DNA of 64,000 nucleotides, from positions 84,556,764 through 84,620,763 of the forward strand of contig CM056718.1 in the NCBI GenBank assembly GCA_029844215.1, given 5' to 3'. Origin of the DNA: Przewalskia tangutica. Lineage: Eukaryota > Streptophyta > Magnoliopsida > Solanales > Solanaceae. Of the stretch, positions 36,033 to 45,727 are shown piece after piece. The notes below the pieces were generated by a model. It saw nothing but the letters and a program-made list of their open reading frames with translations, was not told the origin of the DNA and did no database searches. Position numbers and translations under genes: made by a program. Each line of letters starts with the position of its first letter. Positions within the stretch are counted from its first letter, which is position 1.

Positions 36033-39000
36033 TGTCACGACCCGACCCTGGGCCCGCGACTGGTGCCCTACCTGGGCACCCTTACAGGTATACATCGAGA
36101 TAATCAATGAACATACATGAAACTTATAAAATAAACAACAGAATAAAACAACAAAGTTAGCCGATAGGCTACCTTCCCGACATATATATAAACAACCAAG
36201 CCGCTTTCCTTTCTTTACAACCGACCCACAATATGTGACTACTGCACTCTAAGAATTTAACATAACAATCGTGGCGTGACAGCGCCCGCCATACCCCAAT
36301 ATACATGAATCTACTACCTCGTGGAAAACTGCATCAAGAGCTGTTTCTGAGCAAATGGGCTTTCTCAAAATCAACCGAGATCCTAAGAGTGGATCACCAA
36401 CCTGGTACCTAAAACTCGCGGCATGAACGCAGCCTCAAGGGGGTCGATAACAAAAATTTAATATGGAACAGAAATAACGTCAAGAATGCATCATATCTCA
36501 GACAAAAGAATGACAGGGACAAGTATAAAAAAATACATACCAGATCCTGCCGTGTCATTACCACTTATGAACTTAATCGCTCCTTATCATCTCTTCCCAT
36601 TTTCAATAAAAGTTATAGTCACATTCTTATGTACTTGATTAGGAAAAATCATTAAGTTCATTACCGTATATCTTACCTATCTTTCATAAGTATAATCCGC
36701 CCTTTGCGAGGGCGATATTCTACCCGCCCAACTGGGACGCGATCAAGGTCACATATAGTCCGCGTAAAGGTATCCTCGCCCATTCTCGGGTCGATAATGT
36801 CATATAGTCCGCCTGCAAAGGTATATCGCCTGCCCATTCTCGGTCGATAATGTCATATAGTCTACCCGTAAGGTATACCGCCTGCCCATTCTCGGTCGAT
36901 AATGTCATATAGTCTGCGTAAAGTTATACCGCCCGCCCATTCTCGGTCGATAATGTCATATAGTCCGCCTGCAGTTATATCGTCCGCCCATTCTCGGTCG
37001 ATAATGTCATATAGTTCGCCTGTAAAGGTATAACGCCCGCCCATTCCTAGGTCGATAATGTCATATAGTTCGCCTGCAGAAGGTATCGCCTGCCCATTCC
37101 TCGGTCGATAATGTCATATAGTTCGCCTGCAAAGGTATACCGCCGCCCATTCTCGGTCGATAATGTCATATAGTGCGCGTGAAGGTATCGCCCGCCCATT
37201 CCTAGGTCGATAATGTCATATAGTGCGCCTGAAGGTATATCGCCTCGCCCATTCCTCGGTCGATAATGTCATATAGTCCGCCGAAGGTATATCGCCTACC
37301 ATTCCTGGGTCAATAATGTCATATAAAACCCGGGAATTTAACCCAACGTACTACGCACCTCTACTCCTTTAGAAAGACTCTTTTTCAAATAAAACTTCCC
37401 AGGTACTAACAACTATAGTATCCAGTCCTATCCACCTTTCAAGACAAGTCACAATACCTTTTTAGAAATACAATTACCGGCTTCTAAATCAAGTGACTTC
37501 TTTATTAAAAACCTTAAGCAATTGGTACCTTTAAAACAATTTGCCTTTCTTTATTTTAAATCATTTCTTTGCTTACATTATTAGAGAAAAATCATTCTCT
37601 TAACCTTCCATAAAGTCGTTATAACCAACTTCCCATAAAGCCGTTATAACCAACTTCCCATAAAGCCGTTATAACCCTTTATGGTTTTAGACCAACTCAT
37701 TCCTTTTTATGACCAAGAGACTTCTACTTTTTTTGAAACCAAGTATTAAATACTTTCAAATCAATTCTCTTAACTTTCGTAAATACGCTTTGTCTCTTAA
37801 CCTTTAGAACTCAAGTGACTCCTTTTATTATAACACCTTAGGCAATTGATGCCTTAAAAACAAGTTGCCTTTTTACTAAAAACAAGTCATTTATCTATCC
37901 ATAAAGCAAATATAACCAACTCCCCATAAAGTCATTATATTCACTTTATACCTTATCCAAATACAATTTCCTATCCAAGGACTTATACGCTTAAAACGGA
38001 ACAAGTATCACATACTTTAAAACTCTTCAAGTCCCTTAACTTTAATAAAGTTTAAGACATCCTTCATACTTTCAAAGAAGTGAGTTAATCTCCCAACTCA
38101 CCCGACTTGTTTATTCACAAACTAGTAAAGGACATCAAGGTGTTGTCAGACGCTCACCGTACTACATACGCAACTAGTCATGCTCAAAGATAGGAAAAGT
38201 TCTACATAGAGTAGATCACACAACTAACTCTTAACTTCTAAGAGTAACAGGAAACATGAAATGATACCACAAGTATATTCCATACATAGAATCATGCCAA
38301 AGGAAGGAAGAGGTTCACATACCTCGCGACGATTGTCGACAAGTAGCAAAATGCTCCAAAGTACTTCAACCTTGAGCTATTCCATTCTTCAAGTAGGATA
38401 CGCTATACTTAGTACTTCAACCTATAATGGTCACATACGTCCATTAACCTCTTATTTCAAACGTAGAATATTCTAAGTGCTAAGTCACTAAATTCTACGG
38501 AAAATCTGACAAAGACCTCCTTTGTTTCTACTTACTTTGCCACCTTTTTCAAGGCCGAATACAATAACCAAACACGCCACATTTAAGGCCCAATCAATGA
38601 AATCAACAATAGGGGATTACACGCCTACTAGACGTGTAAAATTCCGCCCCACAAACGATATCAAAATACTACAACTTACTAGGCCAATTCGGCTAACTTG
38701 AAACACTACAACATCAATTCTTATCCAAATTCCATTTCAATCCAAGTTGTTAGCAATACATGATATCAAGTCGCAATCGACTATAACTACTATAATCTTC
38801 AAGTCAACAACATGCGACGATTCTAATAACGACTAAATTGTAATCCAACTTAACATGGCTTTCACACATTTCGGATTTAAAGCTACAAGCAATCCTTAAT
38901 ACTTATAAACTTCAACATATCAACTTCATGGTAGCAACGTGTAAAGCTAACAACAATATAAATAATCTTGTAACACTTTCAAAGAACAAGATTATACCTC

Positions 39001-39719
39001 AACGATTCTTAATCCAAATTCCAATCCGAAGTCGCTCCTTAGTAGTTTAGAACCTCTCCAAGACACTTCAATCCGCTTGTTGAGACCCTTAGAACAACAC
39101 CAACAATTATCCTTCAAATCTCCAAACAAAACCTAGAAAGACCATTAGGTTTTCGTTTTGCGACTAACCCGTAAACTACCCTTTTCCAAGATTTTTCTAT
39201 TGAGATATGCTTACACTACCCTCAAGAACCTTGGTTTAAAGTGTGGAGTTGAAAGGACAAGAAACGAAAAAAATTCCTTCTTTGAAATGGGGAACCCGAG
39301 AGCTCTTCAATGAGTTTCTTCAAATTCTTGTGAAATATGGCTAAATGTTGGCTCTCTCTTGCTACTAGTAGTATAATAAAGGGACATGGAGGGTTAAGAT
39401 GTAACCAAATGGGTGGTTTAGATGAATTCTTACTAAATATCAAGACTAATTGACCTTTGACTTAGTCAACATTCTCATGCCACAACTTGCAAGACATTAG
39501 TAATCCAAGACTTATGGTAAATGACCATATTGGCCATGCCTAAATTCGACCAAGGCATCATAAGGGGGGGGGGGGTGACACGTGTCGCCCTCCCATTCGT
39601 CACAATAATACGTTTCCCGAAAATTTCATAATTACGATAAATTTTTACAAGCCTCAAATCTTAACACTTATGAGTTCTTACGCACGCTCTAAAACATATC
39701 CTCAGAATACGGTGTAACA
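36033..39719 (-). mobile_element. S1: solo family-B LTR in P1's 3' LTR
   Basis: 3687 bp from TGTCACG to GTGTAACA (plus strand), flanked by a perfect 5-bp CTTAA duplication, with no interior. This is the classic product of recombination between an element's two LTRs. It has its own 52-bp minisatellite (36791-37320) and the family's AT-rich body; its U3 contains a run of 13 G (39565-39577) and the GACACGTGTC palindrome. Confidence 0.93.
36791..37320. repeat. 52-bp minisatellite inside S1, about 11 units
   Basis: TCGATAATGTCATATAGT recurs at 36791, 36844, 36896, 36947, 36998, 37052, 37104, 37157, 37207 and 37260, with a variant (TCAATAATG) near 37310. Spacing is 50-54 bp. The linker GCCCATTC is also conserved. 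Confidence 0.92.
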
Positions 39720-39724
39720 CTTAA
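39720..39724 (+). repeat. Right target-site duplication of S1
   Basis: CTTAA, identical to 36028-36032. P1's LTR continues with ACCCAAGGTTCCTAAG. Confidence 0.92.
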
Positions 39725-41394
39725 ACCCAAGGTTCCTAAGAGTATTATAAGGTTATCTCAATAGAAAGATCATGAAAGATGACGTTTTCACGTTAGTCCC
39801 AAGGCGGAAACTTAAGGAGTTCTTCAACTTTGAAGTTGGAACTTGAAGATGGGTTCTTCATAGGCTTCTAAGGAGTGCTTGAAGCGGATTGGAACATAAG
39901 GAAAGGGGCTAAGAATTTGCTAAGGAGCGACTTTGAATCTTGGAATTTTTAAGGGCTTGGAAAGGTATAATCTTGTCGCTTTAGCATTTAAGGTTTACTT
40001 ATTGTTGTAGCTATGGATATTAGCAAGCATGAGTTATATATTATGTAGTTGGATAAGTGTATTCGCTATTGAACCCTAATCAAAACTAGCATGTTTAGCC
40101 TTAAGATTGGAATTCAAGTTGATTATTAGTTTAAGTCGTCGCATGTTGTATAACGAAGGAAATTGTAGTTGTTGAAGTTGTTTATGACTATATAACATGT
40201 TAGACCTTAGAACTTGGATTGAAAAAGAAATTGGAAAGGACTTAGTGTTGTTATTTATGTCACGAGAATGGCTAGTGGTATGGAACTACTTCGTATGAAT
40301 TGTGGGGCGGAATTTTACACGTATTGTAAGGCGTGTAATCCCCTTTGTTTGGTTGTTGTTTGAGCCTTAAATGTGGCTTGTTGGTTATTGTATTCGGCCT
40401 TGAAAAAAGTGACAAAGTGAGTAGAAACAAAGGAAGTGCTGCCCGATTTTCCGTAGAATTAGAGACCGTATACTTAGTATTATTCTACGTTGAGACTAGA
40501 AATTGATAGTCATGTTGTGACCATTATAGGTTGACACTTCTACGTACGGCGTATTCGGCTTAGCTTGTGGATTTAGCCGAAAAGGTATGTGAATTATCTC
40601 CTCTTCTAGCATGATTCCTTAAGATAAAGAAAGTATTTCCTACTCCTTAAATGATCCATTCCTTGGTTGTATTTGGATTGCCTAAAATAGAATTTGTTCT
40701 ATGTACTTCCTTGATTGTACTTTGATGTTTAAATTGTAAGTTGTATAATCCATTGCCTTAGTGAAGTTGGATTCTTAAAAGTGAAAGTATTTTACTTAAA
40801 GTACATGTAGTCTTAAAAAAGAAGTGGTTTCCAAATCTTTTGGCTAGTGCCTTAGTTCCAAAACCTAAAGGTCATTATAATGACTTTAGGAAAGTCAAAG
40901 GAGTGATTTACTTAATTGTTTTAAGAGAGGAGAAATGACATGATTTAAGAGAAGTAACTTGTTTTAAAGGTGTGAGTTACTTGAGGTTTAAAAGTAGAAG
41001 AAACTTGTTTTCTATATATTAAGAGACTCGAAGTATTTTTGAAAGTTAAGAGACTTGATTTGAAAGTTGAGATACTTGGTTTTAAGTATAAGTCTCATGT
41101 TTATAGAAAGAATGAAATTGTCTAAAAAAAAACATAAAGGGTTATAACTGCTTTATGGGAAGTTGGTTATAACGACTTTATGGAAGGTTTAGAAAGTTGT
41201 CTATTTTGATTAATGGGCATAAGTTGCCTTGATTGTGAAAATTTGAAGTTACTTGATTTCAAGCTTTGAAATGAGTTTTCAAGAGTGTAGTAACTTACTT
41301 TGAAAAATAGACACACCTTGATACTACGGGTGTTAGTATCTTGGGGTATTACATAAAAAATAGTCTTTTGAAAAGAATGTACGTACGTAGTACT

Positions 41395-41656
41395 TTGGCT
41401 TGATTAATTGAGAATTATTCCATGTATGCCTTGATAAGTACTTTGGCTTGATTAATTGAGAATTATTCTAAGTGTGCCTTGATAAGTACTTTGGCTTGAT
41501 TAATTGAGAATTATTCCATGTATGCCTTGATAAGTACTTTGGCTTGATTAATTGAGAATTATTCTAAGTGTGCCTTGATAAGTACGTTGGCTTGATTAAT
41601 TGAGAATTATTCCATGTATGCCTTGATAAGTACTTTGGCTTGATTAATTGAGAATT
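41395..41656. repeat. 48-bp array, left part, in P1's 3' LTR
   Basis: About 5.5 units of the TTGATAAGTACTTTGGCTTG repeat. Same alternation of TTCCATGTATG and TTCTAAGTGTG variants as at 9966. Confidence 0.9.
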
Positions 41657-43670
41657 TTTTTTTGGATAAATGCAAATATTATTACTAAAAAGAAAAGCTC
41701 GTGAAGTTACAATCACGTTGAGGGTTCTCAATCCTCAACGTAAACAAGAACAAGAAAATAAACTTAACCATGAAAATTAAATGCTATCTATCAGGGACAT
41801 TCCAAGATAGTATCTTCATTTAAGTAATCGGGGGGTAGTGAAATACTCTTCCAATCTTCGTGATTGGACTTTTATTCGCTGGATTAGGCTCCTTAATTGT
41901 TGTGACTCTAGTATCATTTGCACGCTCGCAGGTGCAATAGTTGGATTCATGGGGAAATCAAGACTAGTGCATCATTGGGAATGGTTGCCATAAATGGCTC
42001 ACGCCCCGGCATTAAGTGCTTTATCGTCAAACAAGGTCGACTTTAGGCTTCTTGAAAAGAATGATCCTTCAAATTCCACATTAGTTGCTCTTCCAAGACT
42101 CATTTGAAATGTAGCCCTTCTGCCTCGTAGTCATCAAGTTACCAAACCTCTTGGACGAGTTGCCTATGGTTTCGCAACTTTTGACTTCAAAAGAAGAGTA
42201 GACCCATCTACCCACCCTTATCAAGTTTCAAGCCCTATTGAATGAGATGTTTCCTTCGTACTCTCACCATTAAATTCCCAAGTTACCAAGTCTCGTTTGA
42301 AGAGTAGGTCGCTCAAATTCCGCACGGTTTGTACAACCAAGAGCCATGGAATTGAACCAACTTCGACCCAACAATCTTGAACCGATGACCTGGGCTCCAA
42401 ATTTGACACGTGACCACCATAAAGACCAATCAGCAGCCCATGACCACCCTTCCGACCCTCCTTCGACCGGAACCACCTCAAGAACCGCCATCGACCCGTG
42501 CCCACCCATGCTACCCGCCAACCCTCAAGAATGGGTGACGCTTCGAAACCGCAACACTTAAATTCCCAACAAACTCAACTCCGAAAGTTGCACCTAATGA
42601 ATGAGGCGTGCTATTGAAAACCGGCAATTGAATGAGGCGTGCCATTGACATCCGCACCCATTGAATGCATTAAATTCCTAGACCCTTTGGATAGAAACCC
42701 TCGCCTAAAACCTTAGCATTTCCAAGGCCAATTGGAAAAGAAACAATGTCGAACTCAACAACCAAAGGTCGTGACCCATGGACTTCCCCAAAGACCCATG
42801 ACCACCCTCCGACCCGCAATCAACCCGTGACCAACCTCGAGACCCGCTATCACCTTGGCATCCAAAGTGGCCACGAAAAGTCTCTTTGAACTCGTGGCCA
42901 AGGATCGGAGACCCAAGGGTTCAAACCACAAACCCCGAACATCAACACCACCCTCCCGCAACCCGAACCACCCTCCATACCCACTTTCGACCCGGATCCC
43001 TATCAAGATCCGCAATCTCCATAGTCGAGTGCCTACCGGAATCGTAGAATGCCAACTGACGCCCAAGGTGCTCGCGAAGGTTGGGAAAATCAAAGAGTCA
43101 GATCCTCAACCCAAGACCACCATCACGACCTCTGCACACCAAGAACACCTCCCGACTTGCTAACAACCCCGAATCACCCGCCGTCCCAAAAGAGAAGCAA
43201 ACTGGCCGCCGCAGGCCGCCCTAAATGCAAACCTCAAATTCAAATCTTGAATCTTGTAATCTTGAACAATCAAAATAATCTCTTTCATTCTTTTGAAATC
43301 TTTGTATTCTTTCTCATGGCTAGAAGGAAGATAATGCAACTCTTGAGTAATCTTTAATCAAGTTGAAGTATCTTCAGAACAATCTTTGGACAAGTTGATA
43401 AACTCGAACAATCTTTCCACAATTTTCAAAAATCTTCAACAAGATGTAAAATTTCCGTAATTTACTCAAACAACTTCAGATCAAATTCAAGTAAGATGAA
43501 CAGACGAACAATCTCATGAAATCAAATATGAAAACAGATTAACGCAGTATGAAATCGAAGATGAAATCATAAGAATGATGCGGATTGCGAAGAGCGACTA
43601 GGGAGAAATGTTGAGAGCATTTTCGCCTAGTGAGAGAAACTTCTCTCTAACTCTTTCTATGTCCGTTCGT
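41657..43670 (-). mobile_element. LINE2: internally deleted copy of the LINE1 family
   Basis: On the minus strand it has both ends: a 5' end with the same ~60 bases as LINE1 (GAGAGAAACTTCTCTCTAAC palindromic segment) and a 3' end ATATTTGCATTTATCC followed by an A tract (the T run beginning at 41655 on the plus strand). It is 2.0 kb, lacking endonuclease, RT and most of ORF1, so it must have been mobilised in trans or deleted later. It is flanked by 17-bp TTGATTAATTGAGAATT copies (41640-41656, 43671-43687), which are also the array unit. Frames at 42221-43357 have Pro/Arg-rich, repeat-derived content with no domain. Confidence 0.85.
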
Positions 43671-44030
43671 TTGATTAATTGAGAATTATTCCATGTATGC
43701 CTTGATAAGTACTTTGGCTTGATTAATTGGGAATTAGTCTAAGTGTGCCTTGATAAGTACTTTGGCTTGATTAATTGAGAATTATTCCATGTATGCCTTG
43801 ATAAGTACTTTGGCTTGATTAATTGAGAATTATTCTAAGTGTGCCTTGATAAGTACTTTGGCTTGATTAATTGAGAATTATTCCATGTGTTCCTTGATAA
43901 GTACTTTGGCTTGATTAATTGAGAATTAGTCTAAGTGTGCCTTGATAAGTACTTTGGCTTGATTAATTGAGAATTATTCTATGTGTGCCTTGATAAGTAC
44001 TTTCGCTTGTTTAATTGAGAATTGCCTAGG
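43671..44030. repeat. 48-bp array, right part
   Basis: About 7.5 units continuing the array after LINE2, followed by GCCTAGGTGTGCTGGTACTA as in the 5' LTR. Confidence 0.9.
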
Positions 44031-44123
44031 TGTGCTGGTACTAGCCGGTTTTGTGCTAGTGGTATATCATTCATTTCGGGGTCATTCCCCGGGTTTGTGG
44101 CATTTGCATATTCCGTGGATTTG

Positions 44124-44320
44124 CTACCCACGATGCGAGGAATACCTCATGCGGGTCCGTAAGGACTTATGCGGGTGAAATAGTCCCATGCGGGCAGGTC
44201 CAGCCTATGCGAGGAATACCTCATGCGAGTCCGTAAGGGCTTATGCGGGTGAAATAGTCCCATGCGAGGAATACCTCATGCGGGTCCACGCGACCTATGC
44301 GGGTGAAATAGTCCCAGGAG
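44124..44320. repeat. CpG-rich LTR module, three units
   Basis: ATGCGAGGAATACCTCATGC occurs at about 44134, 44206 and 44262, alternating with TATGCGGGTGAAATAGTCCC. Homologous blocks are at 10548-10720 (P1 5' LTR), 11740-11945 and 18670-18870 (M1 LTRs, reversed). The units carry inverted arms and could fold. Confidence 0.8.
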
Positions 44321-45456
44321 TAGGATTGCTTAATGATACTGCGGGCGGGTGGTCCTGCTGTGATCGTGAGCTTCCTAGTTTATATTGAAAGTATACTACT
44401 ATTTATTCTCAGTGTTAGTAAGGCACGCAATCGTAATTTCATTATCATGGATCACGGCAGAGGAAGGATTCCACGCATGATTGATATTACGGGCGTGAGA
44501 CCCATGGTTATATTTTGGTAATGACTTTAGCGGCATGCGTCTCGACTTGATTGATCGTTATGTATCAGGTAATCGTAGTTTGGCTATCATACATGTCTCT
44601 GCTTTGTTTAGATCGTTATGATTTCATTACGCATTTCATCGTTTCACATACTTGGTACATTCTTCGCATCGACCTCCTTCTGGGCCGCGTTACGCCGCAG
44701 TTTAGGTACGCAGCTTGTGATCTGCAGTGTAGGACCGCCGTAGTTTTTTGGATAGCTCCCTCTGTTCAGGAGCTTATCTTTTGGTATAGTTCTTTCAAGA
44801 TGTGCTTTTGTACTAAGCATGGGTACGGCGGGGCCTTGTCCCGCCATATTTCGAGATAACTCTTAGGTCCGTATTCATATGTGGATGGACTCATATGCGG
44901 TGTAATGTCTTTTGTTTATGTATATTATATGGCGCCTTGTCGGCTTTGCCTGCACGCACGCTGGTTTTAAAAAAAGAAAAAGAAAAAGATGAGGTGTTAT
45001 TTGATTCGCAGCTTACTTAGTTGTTAAGGTAGAAGGTGCCTAGGTAGGCACTACCACGGCCCGGGGTTCGGGGCGTGACACGGAGACTAATCTCCAATCA
45101 AAAGACGGAGACATTTATGGTCCCACAATTCAAGCAGTAGGCCCTTCAGAAAAGAAGAAAGCTGACAAAAGAAATAAATCAGAAAAGACGGCTGCCTCTT
45201 CAGAAAAGCAAAAGGCACCCTTTCGGAAAAGTAGACAAAGACACTTGCCTCTTCGGAAAAGCAGGAGACAAAAAGACAAAAGCAGACAAGGACATTTGCC
45301 CCTTCGCAAAAGAAGACAAAGTCATTTGCCCTTTCGGAAAAGAAAACAAGGACGCTTCAGACGCCCTTTCAAAAAAGCAGAAGACAAGGAATCTTAGCCT
45401 TCCACATGTTTTAATTGTAGTCGTCCACCTGTTAGGACGATAATTCATTCGAGGCC

Positions 45457-45465
45457 TATTTAAGG
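45457..45465 (+). promoter_or_regulatory. TATA box of the pararetroviral promoter
   Basis: TATTTAAGG, similar in form and context to plant pararetrovirus promoters (TATATAAGG in the 35S type). Confidence 0.65.
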
Positions 45466-45560
45466 CTCTCACTTTGTAATGTTGAAGGCATTCGGAAATT
45501 ACCCCTCTCTCTCTATAATTCCTCTGCCTGATCTTGTATCCCTTTCCTTTCAATGCTTTG

Positions 45561-45566
45561 AATAAA
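45561..45566 (+). terminator. Poly(A) signal AATAAA downstream of the viral start site
   Basis: About 75-100 bases past the presumed start, followed by a T-rich stretch. In replicating viruses it is skipped on the first pass. Confidence 0.5.
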
Positions 45567-45663
45567 ATTGTAAGTTTTTATTAAATCAGGTTTCTGTTTT
45601 AACAGTTATTGTTTTACTTTAAGTATTTTCGTATTCATAAGCAGTATTTTAATTGATAATGTC

Positions 45664-45727
45664 CAGTTTCGCATTAATGGAATCTAACAAAGTAAATGTG
45701 ACTCTAGCAACATTAATGCGGAACTGT
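45664..45727. repeat. Short inverted repeat at the promoter/RT junction
   Basis: CAGTTTCGCATTAATG pairs with CATTAATGCGGAACTG with one mismatch, spaced by about 33 bases. It lies where plus-strand promoter sequence meets antisense coding sequence. Confidence 0.6.

Larger units (their letters stand above)
9966..45080 (+). mobile_element. P1: outermost family-B LTR retrotransposon, host of the whole nest
   Basis: The visible order is 5' LTR pieces (9966-11155 and 33150-33499), primer site (33503), a short interior with gag, purine tract (35391-35404), and 3' LTR (35405-45080). The 5' LTR is interrupted by LINE1 (left) and M1, the 3' LTR by S1 and LINE2. The 5' LTR beginning is outside the window. 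The interior is only about 1.9 kb, too small for gag-pol, so the element is non-autonomous. P1 itself inserted into a pararetroviral promoter region at 45081. Confidence 0.85.
39725..45080 (+). repeat. P1 3' LTR, second segment (with LINE2 inside)
   Basis: Continues to GGGCGTGACA at 45080. Without S1, LINE2 and duplications the LTR is about 3950 bp. In order: AT-rich body, 48-bp array (41395-44030, broken by LINE2), CpG-rich modules (44124-44320), and a terminal segment identical in plan to 33150-33499. Confidence 0.88.
45081..45640 (+). promoter_or_regulatory. Pararetroviral pregenomic promoter, start region and poly(A) signal (detached)
   Basis: Layout matches a caulimovirid large intergenic region: an upstream repeat-rich enhancer with about seven copies of a TTGCCCTTTCGGAAAAG-like motif (45140-45380), TATTTAAGG (45457-45465), a CT-rich likely start region about 25-40 bases later, and AATAAA at 45561-45566, where these viruses place the poly(A) signal of their terminally redundant RNA. 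P1 inserted just upstream at 45080. It does not point into a viral gene here; downstream lies an antisense RT fragment. Activity is inferred. Confidence 0.7.

Noticed and set aside
36720..37044. Two ~60-codon minus-strand ORFs with LYDIIDREWA repeats
   Set aside because: Translation of the 52-bp minisatellite in S1.
42221..43357. Several Pro/Arg/His-rich ORFs of 70-112 codons
   Set aside because: They lie inside LINE2, occur on both strands, and repeat GACCC/CCACC-type units; no domain recognised.
10440..45080. Methyl-cytosine deamination as the cause of the CAG/CTG differences
   Set aside because: Deamination gives C-to-T or G-to-A. The differences here are shifts and losses such as ACTG to ATCG, so it was not favoured, although true transitions (A2 knuckle, 24835-24876) also exist.
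45200..45553. 117-codon minus-strand ORF in the viral promoter
   Set aside because: Its KGQMTLSSF/KGQMSLSAF content is just translated enhancer repeats; the region reads better as a promoter.
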